A DNA stretch of 6,091 nucleotides from assembly GCA_903970575.1 (NCBI GenBank), contig CAJCJC010000054.1, forward strand, positions 1 through 6,091. Reading direction: 5' to 3'. This document shows positions 1 to 4,842 of this stretch, piece after piece. The notes below the pieces were generated by a model. That model worked only from the letters and a program-made list of their open reading frames with translations, did not search any database and was not told the origin of the DNA. The first letter of the stretch is position 1; each line of letters starts with the position of its first letter. This DNA is from Alphaproteobacteria bacterium (GTDB lineage: Bacteria > Pseudomonadota > Alphaproteobacteria > BOG-932 > Roseiterribacteraceae). The position numbers and the translations under genes are program-made.

Positions 1-206
1 CGCCGCCGGATGGCGCGCACGTCGTCAGGCAGAGGCGGTGGGACCACTTGCCGTGCGCGCGCCAGTTCATCATCGCTGAACAAAGGCGCCAGATCGGGGT
101 CGGCGCCGATCGCCAATTCGACATCCGCATCGGTCGTCTGGGCGAGACCGGCCCAGTCTATCTTGGCGAGATCGAGGTCAGCTCGGGTACGGCGCATGAT
201 AGCCAT
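1..206 (-). CDS. BrnA-like antitoxin, N-terminal part (3' end beyond window)
   Basis: About 68 residues can be read before the gene leaves the left edge. The protein starts MAIMRRTRADLDLAKIDWAG, continues through an acidic stretch (ADPDLAPLFSDDELARAR) and reaches a proline-rich VVPPPLPDD segment. This layout, with 'DPDxAPxxxDxELARAR' followed by a PP turn, is typical of the N-terminal, toxin-binding part of BrnA/COG3514-type antitoxins. The C-terminal DNA-binding half would lie outside the window, as would any check on integrity. I chose the ATG at 206 over the one at 221 because an AAGGA ribosome site (complement of 212-216) sits five bases before it. The gene is divergent from the first small paralogue, with about 100 bp between them. 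Its 5' end is repeated at 2205-2302. The family assignment rests on remembered sequence style, and no toxin partner is visible beside it. Confidence 0.6.
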   Translation of the reverse strand, partial: MAIMRRTRADLDLAKIDWAGLAQTTDADVELAIGADPDLAPLFSDDELARARQVVPPPLPDDVRAIRR

Positions 207-245
207 TTCGTTCCTTTCCATGCGCCAGCCGAAGGCTGATTATCC
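148..245. repeat. Direct repeat, left copy (antitoxin 5' end)
   Basis: This stretch matches 2205-2302 over 98 bp without gaps, with nine mismatches (about 91% identity), and the match trails on for a few bases past a one-base indel. It covers the first codons, ribosome site and start region of the BrnA-like antitoxin. The two copies are in the same orientation, 2057 bp apart, and bracket the four-gene paralogue array. Confidence 0.85.
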
Positions 246-306
246 GGCCGAACCAATTAGGCAGTAACAGTTCGTACATCATCTGGCGCCCCAATGGAGA
301 CTGAGC
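237..306 (+). promoter_or_regulatory. Leader of paralogue 1, conserved with paralogue 3
   Basis: The 70 bases before the start codon align without gaps to 1422-1491, upstream of the third paralogue, with about 49 identities (70%). Conserved blocks include TGATTAT, GCCGAA, TACAT and ATGGAGA. The last holds the GGAG ribosome site (296-299), seven bases before the ATG. The conservation suggests a shared promoter and leader, but I cannot fix -35 and -10 boxes with confidence. Confidence 0.5.
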
Positions 307-639
307 ATGCGATACATACCTTATGTTCCTCAGAATATCGGGGAGTTGATGGATAAGATTAGGTCGATGATGCTCGGCGCACCCGCCTTCAAAGACGATA
401 CCGGTTATTTCCCCAAGATGAATATCGACGGAGAGTTTTTCGGCTTGAACGAAGGACTGATTGTCTGTCGCAACAAAATCGGCGAAAATCGATATAATCA
501 ACTCAAGGCGCTATCAGATAAAATGTGCGTTCTTTTCGAAGCCGACCCGGAGGACAAGACGGGTGACACGCGAGCCGGCCGGAAGATCATCCGGGAAATG
601 GAGGACATACTGAGAAACACCGCCACGCATCAAGGGTAG
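307..639 (+). CDS. Small unrecognised protein, array paralogue 1
   Basis: I do not recognise this 110-residue protein. It has no signal peptide, membrane segment or cysteine cluster, and looks soluble and cytoplasmic. Features shared with its three neighbours are an N-terminal YxPxxPxxxGE stretch, SMMLGxPxFKDxTGYxP (residues about 20-36), FFxLNEGL (44-51), RY and L(R/K)AxSDxM (62-73), and a C-terminal helical half with LFExDP (76-81), AGRK(I/L)IREME (90-99) and IL. It is about 65% identical to paralogue 2. It is the most divergent member at its C-terminus, ending in NTATHQG where the others carry KSAA(E/K)RR. The ATG at 307 has a GGAG seven bases upstream. No terminator follows, and 79 bp separate it from the next paralogue. 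It is probably a real gene, because the reading frame is conserved in all four copies. Its function is unknown. Confidence 0.85.
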   Translation: MRYIPYVPQNIGELMDKIRSMMLGAPAFKDDTGYFPKMNIDGEFFGLNEGLIVCRNKIGENRYNQLKALSDKMCVLFEADPEDKTGDTRAGRKIIREMEDILRNTATHQG

Positions 640-674
640 TAGACCTCGTGAGTCTCCAGCCGCACTGATTTAAA

Positions 675-702
675 CGCAGTAGATGTTACGTTATCTGCTG
701 TG
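675..702 (+). promoter_or_regulatory. Possible leader hairpin before paralogue 2
   Basis: CAGTAGAT (677-684) and ATCTGCTG (693-700) can pair across the 8-base loop GTTACGTT. One outer wobble and one C-G pair give about 10 bp in all, including two G-U pairs. No T-run follows, so it does not look like a terminator. It ends five bases before the GGAAG ribosome site of paralogue 2 and could affect translation or RNA stability. Chance pairing is not excluded. Confidence 0.3.
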
Positions 703-718
703 CAAGCGGAAGATGTTC

Positions 719-1057
719 ATGCAATATAGACCTCATATTCCAGAAACGCTTGGCGAACTCATGGATAAGCTCGGATCCATGATGCTCGGCGCGCCGACCT
801 TTAAAGATAAAACCGGATATTTCCCTGGTAAAAATATCGACACTACCTTCTTTGCCCTTAACGAGGGCCTGCTCGCTATCCGCAAGACGCTCGGCGAAGA
901 GCGCTATGCGACGCTTCGGGCGCTGTCGGACAAAATGCGCGCTCTGTTCGAAGCCGACCCGGAGGACAAAACCGGCGCCACGCAAGCCGGCCGGGAGATC
1001 ATCCACGAAATGGAGGACATCCTGAAGAGCGCCGCCGAGCGGCGAGCATCGAAATAG
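719..1057 (+). CDS. Small unrecognised protein, array paralogue 2
   Basis: This 112-residue protein is of unknown function and belongs to the same family as its three neighbours. It is closest to paralogue 4, with 101 of 112 residues identical and about 92% DNA identity. It has the family blocks GELMD (12-16), SMMLGAPTFKDKTGYFP (20-36), FFALNEGL (44-51), TLRALSDKMRALFEADP (65-81), AGREIIHEMEDIL (90-102) and a basic tail. The residues from 44 on look mainly helical. The reading frame is open from ATG 683, and ATG 713 is also possible. I prefer ATG 719 because GGAAG (708-712) lies six bases before it and because this start gives exactly the length of paralogues 3 and 4. The stop is followed by CCCCGCGCGTTT, which also follows paralogue 3. 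The BrnT remnant begins 29 bp downstream. Confidence 0.85.
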   Translation: MQYRPHIPETLGELMDKLGSMMLGAPTFKDKTGYFPGKNIDTTFFALNEGLLAIRKTLGEERYATLRALSDKMRALFEADPEDKTGATQAGREIIHEMEDILKSAAERRASK

Positions 1058-1087
1058 CCCCGCGCGTTTTCGATGGCTTGGTCCGAA
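1055..1087 (+). repeat. Shared 3' tail after paralogue 2
   Basis: This stretch starts at the stop codon and corresponds to 1828-1860 after paralogue 3. The first 15 bases are identical and the rest is loosely similar. It indicates that the duplicated unit included DNA beyond the stop codon. After paralogue 2 the tail leads into the BrnT remnant, and after paralogue 3 it leads directly into paralogue 4. Confidence 0.55.
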
Positions 1088-1237
1088 TGCATTTTCCTTT
1101 TGATTGGGACCCACGCAAAGCCGAAGTTAATTTTCGAAAGCGATACAGTGGCGATCCGCTTTATCTCTGCCCGCCGTCCGAGCAGGCGAGAGGCGAGCAG
1201 CTATCGCCAAGGGGCAAGCGATGAAGGACGAATATGA
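1087..1237 (+). pseudogene. BrnT-type toxin remnant (internal deletion and frameshift)
   Basis: Two pieces of a BrnT ribonuclease toxin can be read in different frames. From ATG 1087 the frame gives FDWDPRKAEVNFRK, the characteristic BrnT N-terminus (F-W-D-P-x-K-A-x-x-N). From about 1142 another frame gives DTVAIRFISARRPSRRE and then SSYRQG up to the stop at 1235-1237, matching the conserved BrnT C-terminus (IRIISAR-x-x-x-RRE...Y). About 45-50 central residues of the usual roughly 90 are missing, and the join near 1140 changes frame, so an active toxin is unlikely. If translated from 1087 the frame stops at 1221-1223 instead, giving 44 residues. The C-terminal piece overlaps the start of the antitoxin remnant by 17 bp, the usual toxin-first arrangement. 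Identification comes from memory of family motifs. Confidence 0.7.
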
Positions 1238-1343
1238 TTTTTCAAACGCCGAGCGCGGTAAGTTCTTCCGCCCGGACGCCACGCTCGCGCCCCCGCTCCT
1301 GAAGAAAGACATCGAGCTGATTGAGATCACGCGTCCGGGATGA
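1221..1343 (+). pseudogene. CopG-like antitoxin remnant partnering BrnT (core deleted)
   Basis: The 40-residue frame opens with MKDEYDFSNAERGKFFRPDA, the hallmark N-terminus of CopG-type antitoxins found next to BrnT toxins. It closes with LLKKDIELIEITRPG, the hallmark C-terminus. Full-length relatives are about 75-85 residues, and the ribbon-helix-helix part between these ends is missing. The two ends are joined in frame near residues 22-26 (TLAPPL), so the reading frame survives. AAGGGG (1209-1214) stands six bases before the ATG, so it could still be translated. Without the dimerising DNA-binding core it should not autoregulate. Whether the ends can still bind a toxin is unknown. The upstream toxin remnant shows the same pattern of preserved ends and lost middle. 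Confidence 0.7.
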
Positions 1344-1421
1344 TCGCGAATGTTGGGAAGTAATAAACGTTAATTAAAATTTGAGTCTGGCCCAATTGCA
1401 ATCTCGAACCGATCAGTATGT
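1344..1421. other. AT-rich intergenic stretch without a gene
   Basis: There are no convincing reading frames here. It is notably richer in A and T than its surroundings (for example TTAATTAAAATTT near 1371-1383). It separates the toxin-antitoxin remnant from the leader of paralogue 3. It may hold promoter elements for paralogue 3, but none can be fixed. I saw no stem-loop followed by a T-run. Confidence 0.4.
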
Positions 1422-1491
1422 TGATTATACAGCCGAATCAGTTGGGCGGCGATAATTCATACATTATATGGCGTAAAGATGGAGAATAATC
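1422..1491 (+). promoter_or_regulatory. Leader of paralogue 3, conserved with paralogue 1
   Basis: This is the ungapped counterpart of 237-306, about 70% identical. It places GGAG (1481-1484) seven bases before position 1492, exactly as in paralogue 1, where the corresponding codon is ATG. A possible weak promoter is TTGGGC (1442-1447) and TTATAT (1464-1469) with a 16-base spacer. That is only suggestive. Confidence 0.45.
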
Positions 1492-1830
1492 ATACCGTAT
1501 AAACCTTATATCCCGCAGAATTTGGGGGAAATTCTGGACCAGGTGCGTTCCATGATGCTCGGTTCGCCGTTATTCAAAGATGACACCGGGTATTTGCCGG
1601 AAAGAAACATCGATACAGCCTTTTTTGCCCTGAACGAAGGTCTGGGCGTTATTCGCGGAAAGCTGGGCGACGAACGCTATTCGACGCTCAGGGCTATGTC
1701 GGATCAAATGAGGGCCCTGTTCGAATCCGATCCCGACGCCACGAACGGCGGCGCCAAGGCTGGACGGAAGCTTATTCGTGAAATGGAGGGCATATTGAAG
1801 AGCGCCGCCAAGCGACGAGCACCGCAATAG
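1492..1830 (+). CDS. Small unrecognised protein, array paralogue 3 (ATA at the expected start)
   Basis: Read from 1492 this is a 112-residue family member, the same length as paralogues 2 and 4 and about 63% identical to paralogue 2. It keeps SMMLG (20-24), FKDDTGY (28-34), FFALNEGL (44-51), RALFESDP (74-81), AGRKLIREMEGIL (90-102) and a basic tail. The expected start codon is ATA, with a well-placed GGAG seven bases ahead. The frame is closed upstream by TAA at 1474-1476, and no ATG or GTG occurs before TTG at 1522. Translation must therefore begin at ATA, a rare start; at TTG 1522, giving 102 residues but with no good ribosome site; or not at all. The body has no stop or frameshift, so decay, if any, is recent. 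It lies 35 bp before paralogue 4 and could be co-transcribed with it. Its function is unknown. Confidence 0.7.
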   Translation: MPYKPYIPQNLGEILDQVRSMMLGSPLFKDDTGYLPERNIDTAFFALNEGLGVIRGKLGDERYSTLRAMSDQMRALFESDPDATNGGAKAGRKLIREMEGILKSAAKRRAPQ

Positions 1831-1860
1831 CCCCGCGCGTTTCCATGGGTTGACCCGGAA
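1828..1860 (+). repeat. Shared 3' tail after paralogue 3
   Basis: This is the counterpart of 1055-1087 after paralogue 2, with the first 15 bases identical. Its end (GGAA, 1857-1860) serves as the likely ribosome site for paralogue 4, five bases before that ATG. Confidence 0.55.
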
Positions 1861-1865
1861 TTCCC

Positions 1866-2204
1866 ATGCAATATAGACCGCATATTCCAGAAACGCTTGG
1901 CGAACTCATGGACCAGCTCGGGTCGATGATGCTCGGCGCGCCGACCTTCAAAGATAAAACCGGATATTTCCCTCAAAGAGATATCGAGACAGAGTTCTTC
2001 GCGCTTAACGAGGGCCTGCTCGCTATCCGCAAGAAGCTCGGCGAAGAGCGTTATGCGACGCTTCGGGCGCTGTCGGACAAAATGCGCGCTCTGTTCGAAG
2101 CCGACCCGGAGCACAAAACCGGCGATACGCAAGCCGGCCGGGAGATCATCCATGAAATGGAGGACATCCTGAAGAGCGCCGCCGAGCGGCGGGGGGCGAA
2201 ATAG
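1866..2204 (+). CDS. Small unrecognised protein, array paralogue 4
   Basis: This 112-residue family member is about 90% identical in protein and 92% in DNA to paralogue 2, so the two come from a recent duplication or gene conversion. Differences are not spread evenly. Five of the eleven amino-acid changes fall within residues 37-43 (QRDIETE here, GKNIDTT in paralogue 2). The start ATG has GGAA five bases upstream, and 35 bp separate it from paralogue 3. Directly after its TAG the sequence changes to the truncated BrnA-like 5' end, so the tail found after paralogues 2 and 3 is missing. This marks a recombination joint at the stop codon. No terminator is visible. The function is unknown, and nothing suggests secretion or membrane insertion. 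Confidence 0.85.
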   Translation: MQYRPHIPETLGELMDQLGSMMLGAPTFKDKTGYFPQRDIETEFFALNEGLLAIRKKLGEERYATLRALSDKMRALFEADPEHKTGDTQAGREIIHEMEDILKSAAERRGAK

Positions 2205-2263
2205 CCGGCCCAGTCCACCTTGGCGAGATCGAGGTGAGCTCGGGTGCGTCGCACGATCGCCAT
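2205..2263 (-). pseudogene. BrnA-like antitoxin remnant, first 20 codons only
   Basis: Minus-strand ATG 2263 begins MAIVRRTRAHLDLAKVDWAG, matching the antitoxin at the left edge of the window (17 of 20 residues) and preserving its AAGGA ribosome site. After this glycine the similarity stops dead at the stop codon of paralogue 4, and the frame runs on into antisense of that gene. It is a truncated duplicate and cannot encode the toxin-binding or DNA-binding parts. If transcribed, it would give an RNA antisense to paralogue 4. Confidence 0.65.
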
Positions 2264-2302
2264 TTCGTTCCTTTCCATAAGCCAGCCGAAGGCTGATTAT
2301 CC
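2205..2302. repeat. Direct repeat, right copy (antitoxin 5' end)
   Basis: This stretch is about 91% identical to 148-245, in the same orientation. It includes the start region of the BrnA-like antitoxin and its upstream flank. It forms the right border of the paralogue array. Confidence 0.85.
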
Positions 2303-2429
2303 TGCGAACCATGCCGTCGCACGCCTGCCGATCCATATAGCACTGTCGGGAATCGAGCGCGGCGTGACGGCATCCGTGACCCGCGGAAGATCGGCCCCCC
2401 AAATCCTCATCCAGTATTAAAGTCGCGAC
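2303..2429. other. Intergenic stretch, nothing recognised
   Basis: No supported gene on either strand. An 8-bp inverted pair (ATGCCGTC at 2311-2318 and GACGGCAT at 2366-2373) is too short and too far apart to be called a structure. Minus-strand frames here are antisense extensions without family resemblance. Confidence 0.4.
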
Positions 2430-2540
2430 TATAAATTCTTTACAATTAATTTATGTTACGAACGCTGAAAACGGCATTTATTCTTTACGTTGTTTTGGCG
2501 CACAGCTAATGGCGCTTGTCATCTTGGAAATAACGCAATC
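2430..2540 (+). promoter_or_regulatory. AT-rich upstream region of the porin-kdp cluster with a 9-bp direct repeat
   Basis: A sharply AT-rich stretch precedes the porin gene. ATTCTTTAC occurs twice in the same orientation, at 2435-2443 and 2480-2488, 45 bp apart (about four helical turns). Each lies in a T-rich run, reminiscent of the T-rich KdpE box described for the Escherichia coli kdp promoter. TATAAA (2430-2435) and TTTACG/TAATGG (2484-2489 and 2507-2512, 17-base spacer) are possible promoter elements. I infer that this is the promoter region for the porin and perhaps for kdpCA. The link to KdpE is speculative. Confidence 0.4.
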
Positions 2541-4070
2541 ATGCAACCTCTTGGCCTTTTTGCCCGTGCGCATAACGCGCGCGGTCTCGAAAAGAACGAG
2601 CGCGACGTTCGCGGCCTGCGAGGGACGGGCAAAAGCCTGGGACGCGCGCTGTTGGGCGCGGCGTTGATTTCAGCGGCGCCGGGCATGGCCGGCGCGCAAG
2701 CGCCCGCGGGCAATACCGCCGCCGACAATCGGGATTTCATCACGAGGCTATTCGGCGTCTATGCCGATGAATTCAACTCGCCATCGGCCGCGCCAGCGGA
2801 TGAAGCGGCGCCGTCGCCGTCTGAGCGACGGCCGGATATTCCGCCAGCGCCGCTGGACGCGCCACCCTGGCCCTGGACCGACTGGCCTTTTGGCGCCGCG
2901 CCGCTGCTTGGCGGCGCGACGCCGAATTCCTCCGGCGACACTGCGATGAAGGCATTGAGCGGCACGCCGGCCGGCGATTTACTCATGGACAATCATATCG
3001 AGATCTGGGGCTGGATCGACGGCGGATTTAACCTCAGCACGTCACGCCGCAAGAACGGTAACTATCCAGCCGGCTACGATTTCAACCCGAACACAGCCCA
3101 ACTCAACCAGGCGGTGCTCTACATCGAACGCGTCCCGGACACCGTGCAGAAGGACCATATCGACTGGGGATTCCGCGTCGCCAACCTGTATGGGACCGAT
3201 TACCGGGAAGTCACCATGCAGGGTATATTCAGCAACCAGCTGACGAAGCATAATCATCTGTATGGCTACACGCCCGCGAATTTCTACGTCGATCTCTACA
3301 TTCCCTGGGTGGGCCAAGGCAGCGACGTCAGGGTCGGCCGTTATACGACACTGGGCGATATCGAGGCCGATCTCGACTATCAGAGCCTCTTCGATACGCA
3401 TTCATTGTATTACACATACGACCCGTTCACCCAGTTCGGCGTCGTCTGGTCAACGCGGCTCAGCAAGAACTGGACGGTGCAGGCCGGCGTTAACGCGGGC
3501 AACGACGTCGCGCCATGGGAACACGATGCGAAGCCCACGGTGACAGGCTGTCTTCAATGGAGTTCCGATAGTTCGCGGGACACTATCTATGCTTGCGCCA
3601 ACGGCACGAACAATGCGGATTACGCCTTTAACAATGTAAATTTATACCAGCTTATGTATTATCACAAATTCACCGATCGCCTGTGGCTGGCGACGGAGGA
3701 GTACTACGAATACCAAAGAAACGTGCCGACGACGCCGACGATCCCGGGGACGAATGGCGCGATTTGCCCAGCATTGGCCACTAAATGCACCGCCGGAGCC
3801 TATGCGGCGTCTTTGTACCTGATGTACCAGCTTACGGGCATCGACTATGTCGGTTTGCGCGGCGAAGCTTTCTACGATGTTCGCGGCCAACGAACAGGGT
3901 TCGCGACCTGGTATACCGAGAACACGCTGGCCTGGGTCCACTGGTTGACGCCCTCGATCGAGCTTCGTCCGGAAATTCGGTACGACCATTCCTACGCGGC
4001 GGCGGCCTATGACAATGGCGCGCGGCATTCGCAGGTGCAATTCGCCTCCGACATATTGGTCAAGTATTGA
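2541..4070 (+). CDS. Outer-membrane beta-barrel porin, OmpL-like (bbp2 family)
   Basis: This 509-residue protein has an export signal with a long basic n-region, a hydrophobic core (RALLGAALISAAPG) and a likely cleavage site after AGA at residue 52. A periplasmic proline- and alanine-rich linker follows (about 53-150). The barrel begins at EIWGWIDGGFN (from 154). It continues with alternating aromatic strands such as YDFNPNTAQLNQAVLYIER, GFRVANLYGTDYR, ANFYVDLYIP, VRVGRYTTLGDIEAD and THSLYYTYDPFTQFGV. This pattern is typical of the putative beta-barrel porin-2 (OmpL-like) family. The chain ends ILVKY, with an aromatic last residue as in many outer-membrane proteins. Four cysteines form two close pairs (337/352 and 409/416), possible loop disulfides. 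I chose ATG 2541 over the in-frame TTG at 2490 because it gives a plain signal peptide; its ribosome site is weak (GGAAAT, about 12 bases upstream). kdpC follows after 115 bp. Its substrate is unknown; a role in solute or K+ passage is inferred from the neighbour. Confidence 0.85.
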   Translation: MQPLGLFARAHNARGLEKNERDVRGLRGTGKSLGRALLGAALISAAPGMAGAQAPAGNTAADNRDFITRLFGVYADEFNSPSAAPADEAAPSPSERRPDIPPAPLDAPPWPWTDWPFGAAPLLGGATPNSSGDTAMKALSGTPAGDLLMDNHIEIWGWIDGGFNLSTSRRKNGNYPAGYDFNPNTAQLNQAVLYIERVPDTVQKDHIDWGFRVANLYGTDYREVTMQGIFSNQLTKHNHLYGYTPANFYVDLYIPWVGQGSDVRVGRYTTLGDIEADLDYQSLFDTHSLYYTYDPFTQFGVVWSTRLSKNWTVQAGVNAGNDVAPWEHDAKPTVTGCLQWSSDSSRDTIYACANGTNNADYAFNNVNLYQLMYYHKFTDRLWLATEEYYEYQRNVPTTPTIPGTNGAICPALATKCTAGAYAASLYLMYQLTGIDYVGLRGEAFYDVRGQRTGFATWYTENTLAWVHWLTPSIELRPEIRYDHSYAAAAYDNGARHSQVQFASDILVKY

Positions 4071-4140
4071 AACGGTCCCCGCCGCCCAACGCAAAAGGAC
4101 GCCCGAGGCGACCCATCGGTTCACGATTTGCGGCTGGTTA

Positions 4141-4160
4141 CCGGCGCGCCGAACGCGCGG
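4141..4160 (+). other. GC-rich stem-loop between porin and kdpC
   Basis: CCGGCGCG (4141-4148) can pair with CGCGCGG (4154-4160) as seven G-C pairs with one bulged G and a five-base loop. No T-run follows, so it is not an intrinsic terminator. It could stabilise the porin message or partly separate its expression from kdpC. In GC-rich DNA such a structure may be accidental. Confidence 0.25.
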
Positions 4161-4185
4161 CTGAAACGAGGTCAAGGTCATTTCC

Positions 4186-4842
4186 ATGACGAGTTCCGAT
4201 GTTACCGGCACAGCCGGCGCGCCGACCCCGCCCTCGAACGGCCTCGGTCCAAATCTCTTGGAGCAGCTTCGGCCCGCCCTGGCGAGCGTCGCCCTGCTGA
4301 CCCTGATCACCGGCTGTATTTTCCCCTTGGCGCTCTGGGGCGTTGGACGGCCGGCGTTTCCTTCACAGGCAGATGGCAGCCTGGTGACGGACAATGGCGC
4401 AGTCGTCGGTTCCCGGCTGATCGGCCAGACCTTCAGTCGGCCGGAATATTTTCAGACCCGCCCGTCGGCGGCGGGGACCGGATATGACGCGAGCTCGTCG
4501 GGCGGAACAAATCTCGGCCCGTCCAATCCGACGCTGGTTCAGGACGTCCGCCAGTTCGCGGCTGACTACCGCAAGGCCAATGGCCTGGCGCCGGACGCGG
4601 ACATCCCCATCGATGCGGTGACGCGCTCGGCCAGCGGGCTCGATCCGCACATCAGTCCCGCCAACGCCGATCTGCAAGTCGCCCGGGTGGCGCGAACGCG
4701 GGGGCTGGTCGAGGCGGCGGTCCGGCGTCTGGTGAACGAACACACGGAAGGACGCCAGTTGGGATTCCTGGGCGAGCCCCGCGTTTCGGTGCTGGAGCTC
4801 AATTTGGCGCTCGATCGGATGGCTGAGAGCGATGCCCGCTGA
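4186..4842 (+). CDS. kdpC: KdpC, K+-transporting ATPase subunit C
   Basis: KdpC is the single-span accessory subunit of the KdpFABC high-affinity K+ pump. It sits in the inner membrane beside KdpA and KdpB and raises ATP affinity of the complex. The 218-residue product has one membrane helix (about 31-54, RPALASVALLTLITGCIFPLA), then the family blocks GSRLIGQ (75-81), YFQTRPSA (88-95), SGGTNLGPSNPTL (105-117), IPIDAVTRSASGLDPHISPANA (140-161) and LGEPRVSVLELNLAL (195-209). It is longer than the Escherichia coli protein (about 190 residues) mainly through a proline-rich N-terminal extension of some 25 residues. The usual SGSGLDPHIS is SASGLDPHIS here. The ATG at 4186 has AAGG (4174-4177) eight bases upstream. 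The gene overlaps kdpA by 11 bp, so the two are surely co-translated. Its position in front of kdpA is unusual. Confidence 0.97.
   Translation: MTSSDVTGTAGAPTPPSNGLGPNLLEQLRPALASVALLTLITGCIFPLALWGVGRPAFPSQADGSLVTDNGAVVGSRLIGQTFSRPEYFQTRPSAAGTGYDASSSGGTNLGPSNPTLVQDVRQFAADYRKANGLAPDADIPIDAVTRSASGLDPHISPANADLQVARVARTRGLVEAAVRRLVNEHTEGRQLGFLGEPRVSVLELNLALDRMAESDAR

Noticed and set aside
307..2204. CRISPR-like or satellite repeat array
   Set aside because: The repeat units are whole genes with intact frames and unequal spacers, not short regular repeats.
2311..2373. Inverted repeat ATGCCGTC / GACGGCAT as a mobile-element end or operator
   Set aside because: It is only eight bases with a 47-base gap. 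There is no transposase, target duplication or second copy to support it.
1704..2402. Long minus-strand open frame of 232 codons
   Set aside because: It is antisense to paralogues 3 and 4, and similar antisense frames occur opposite the other copies because their codon use mirrors them. It has no family resemblance except the short antitoxin remnant, which is in another frame.
2490..2540. TTG start extending the porin by 17 residues
   Set aside because: The extension adds a charged and polar stretch ahead of an already long signal n-region and runs into the AT-rich promoter-like DNA. ATG 2541 is simpler.
4071..4185. Intrinsic terminator between porin and kdpC
   Set aside because: The GC-rich stem at 4141-4160 has no following T-run, so read-through is at least as likely.
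3642..4394. Minus-strand open frame of 250 codons
   Set aside because: It lies opposite the porin 3' end and kdpC, both of which are well supported. Its composition (arginine- and proline-rich, no motifs) is that of a GC-rich shadow frame.
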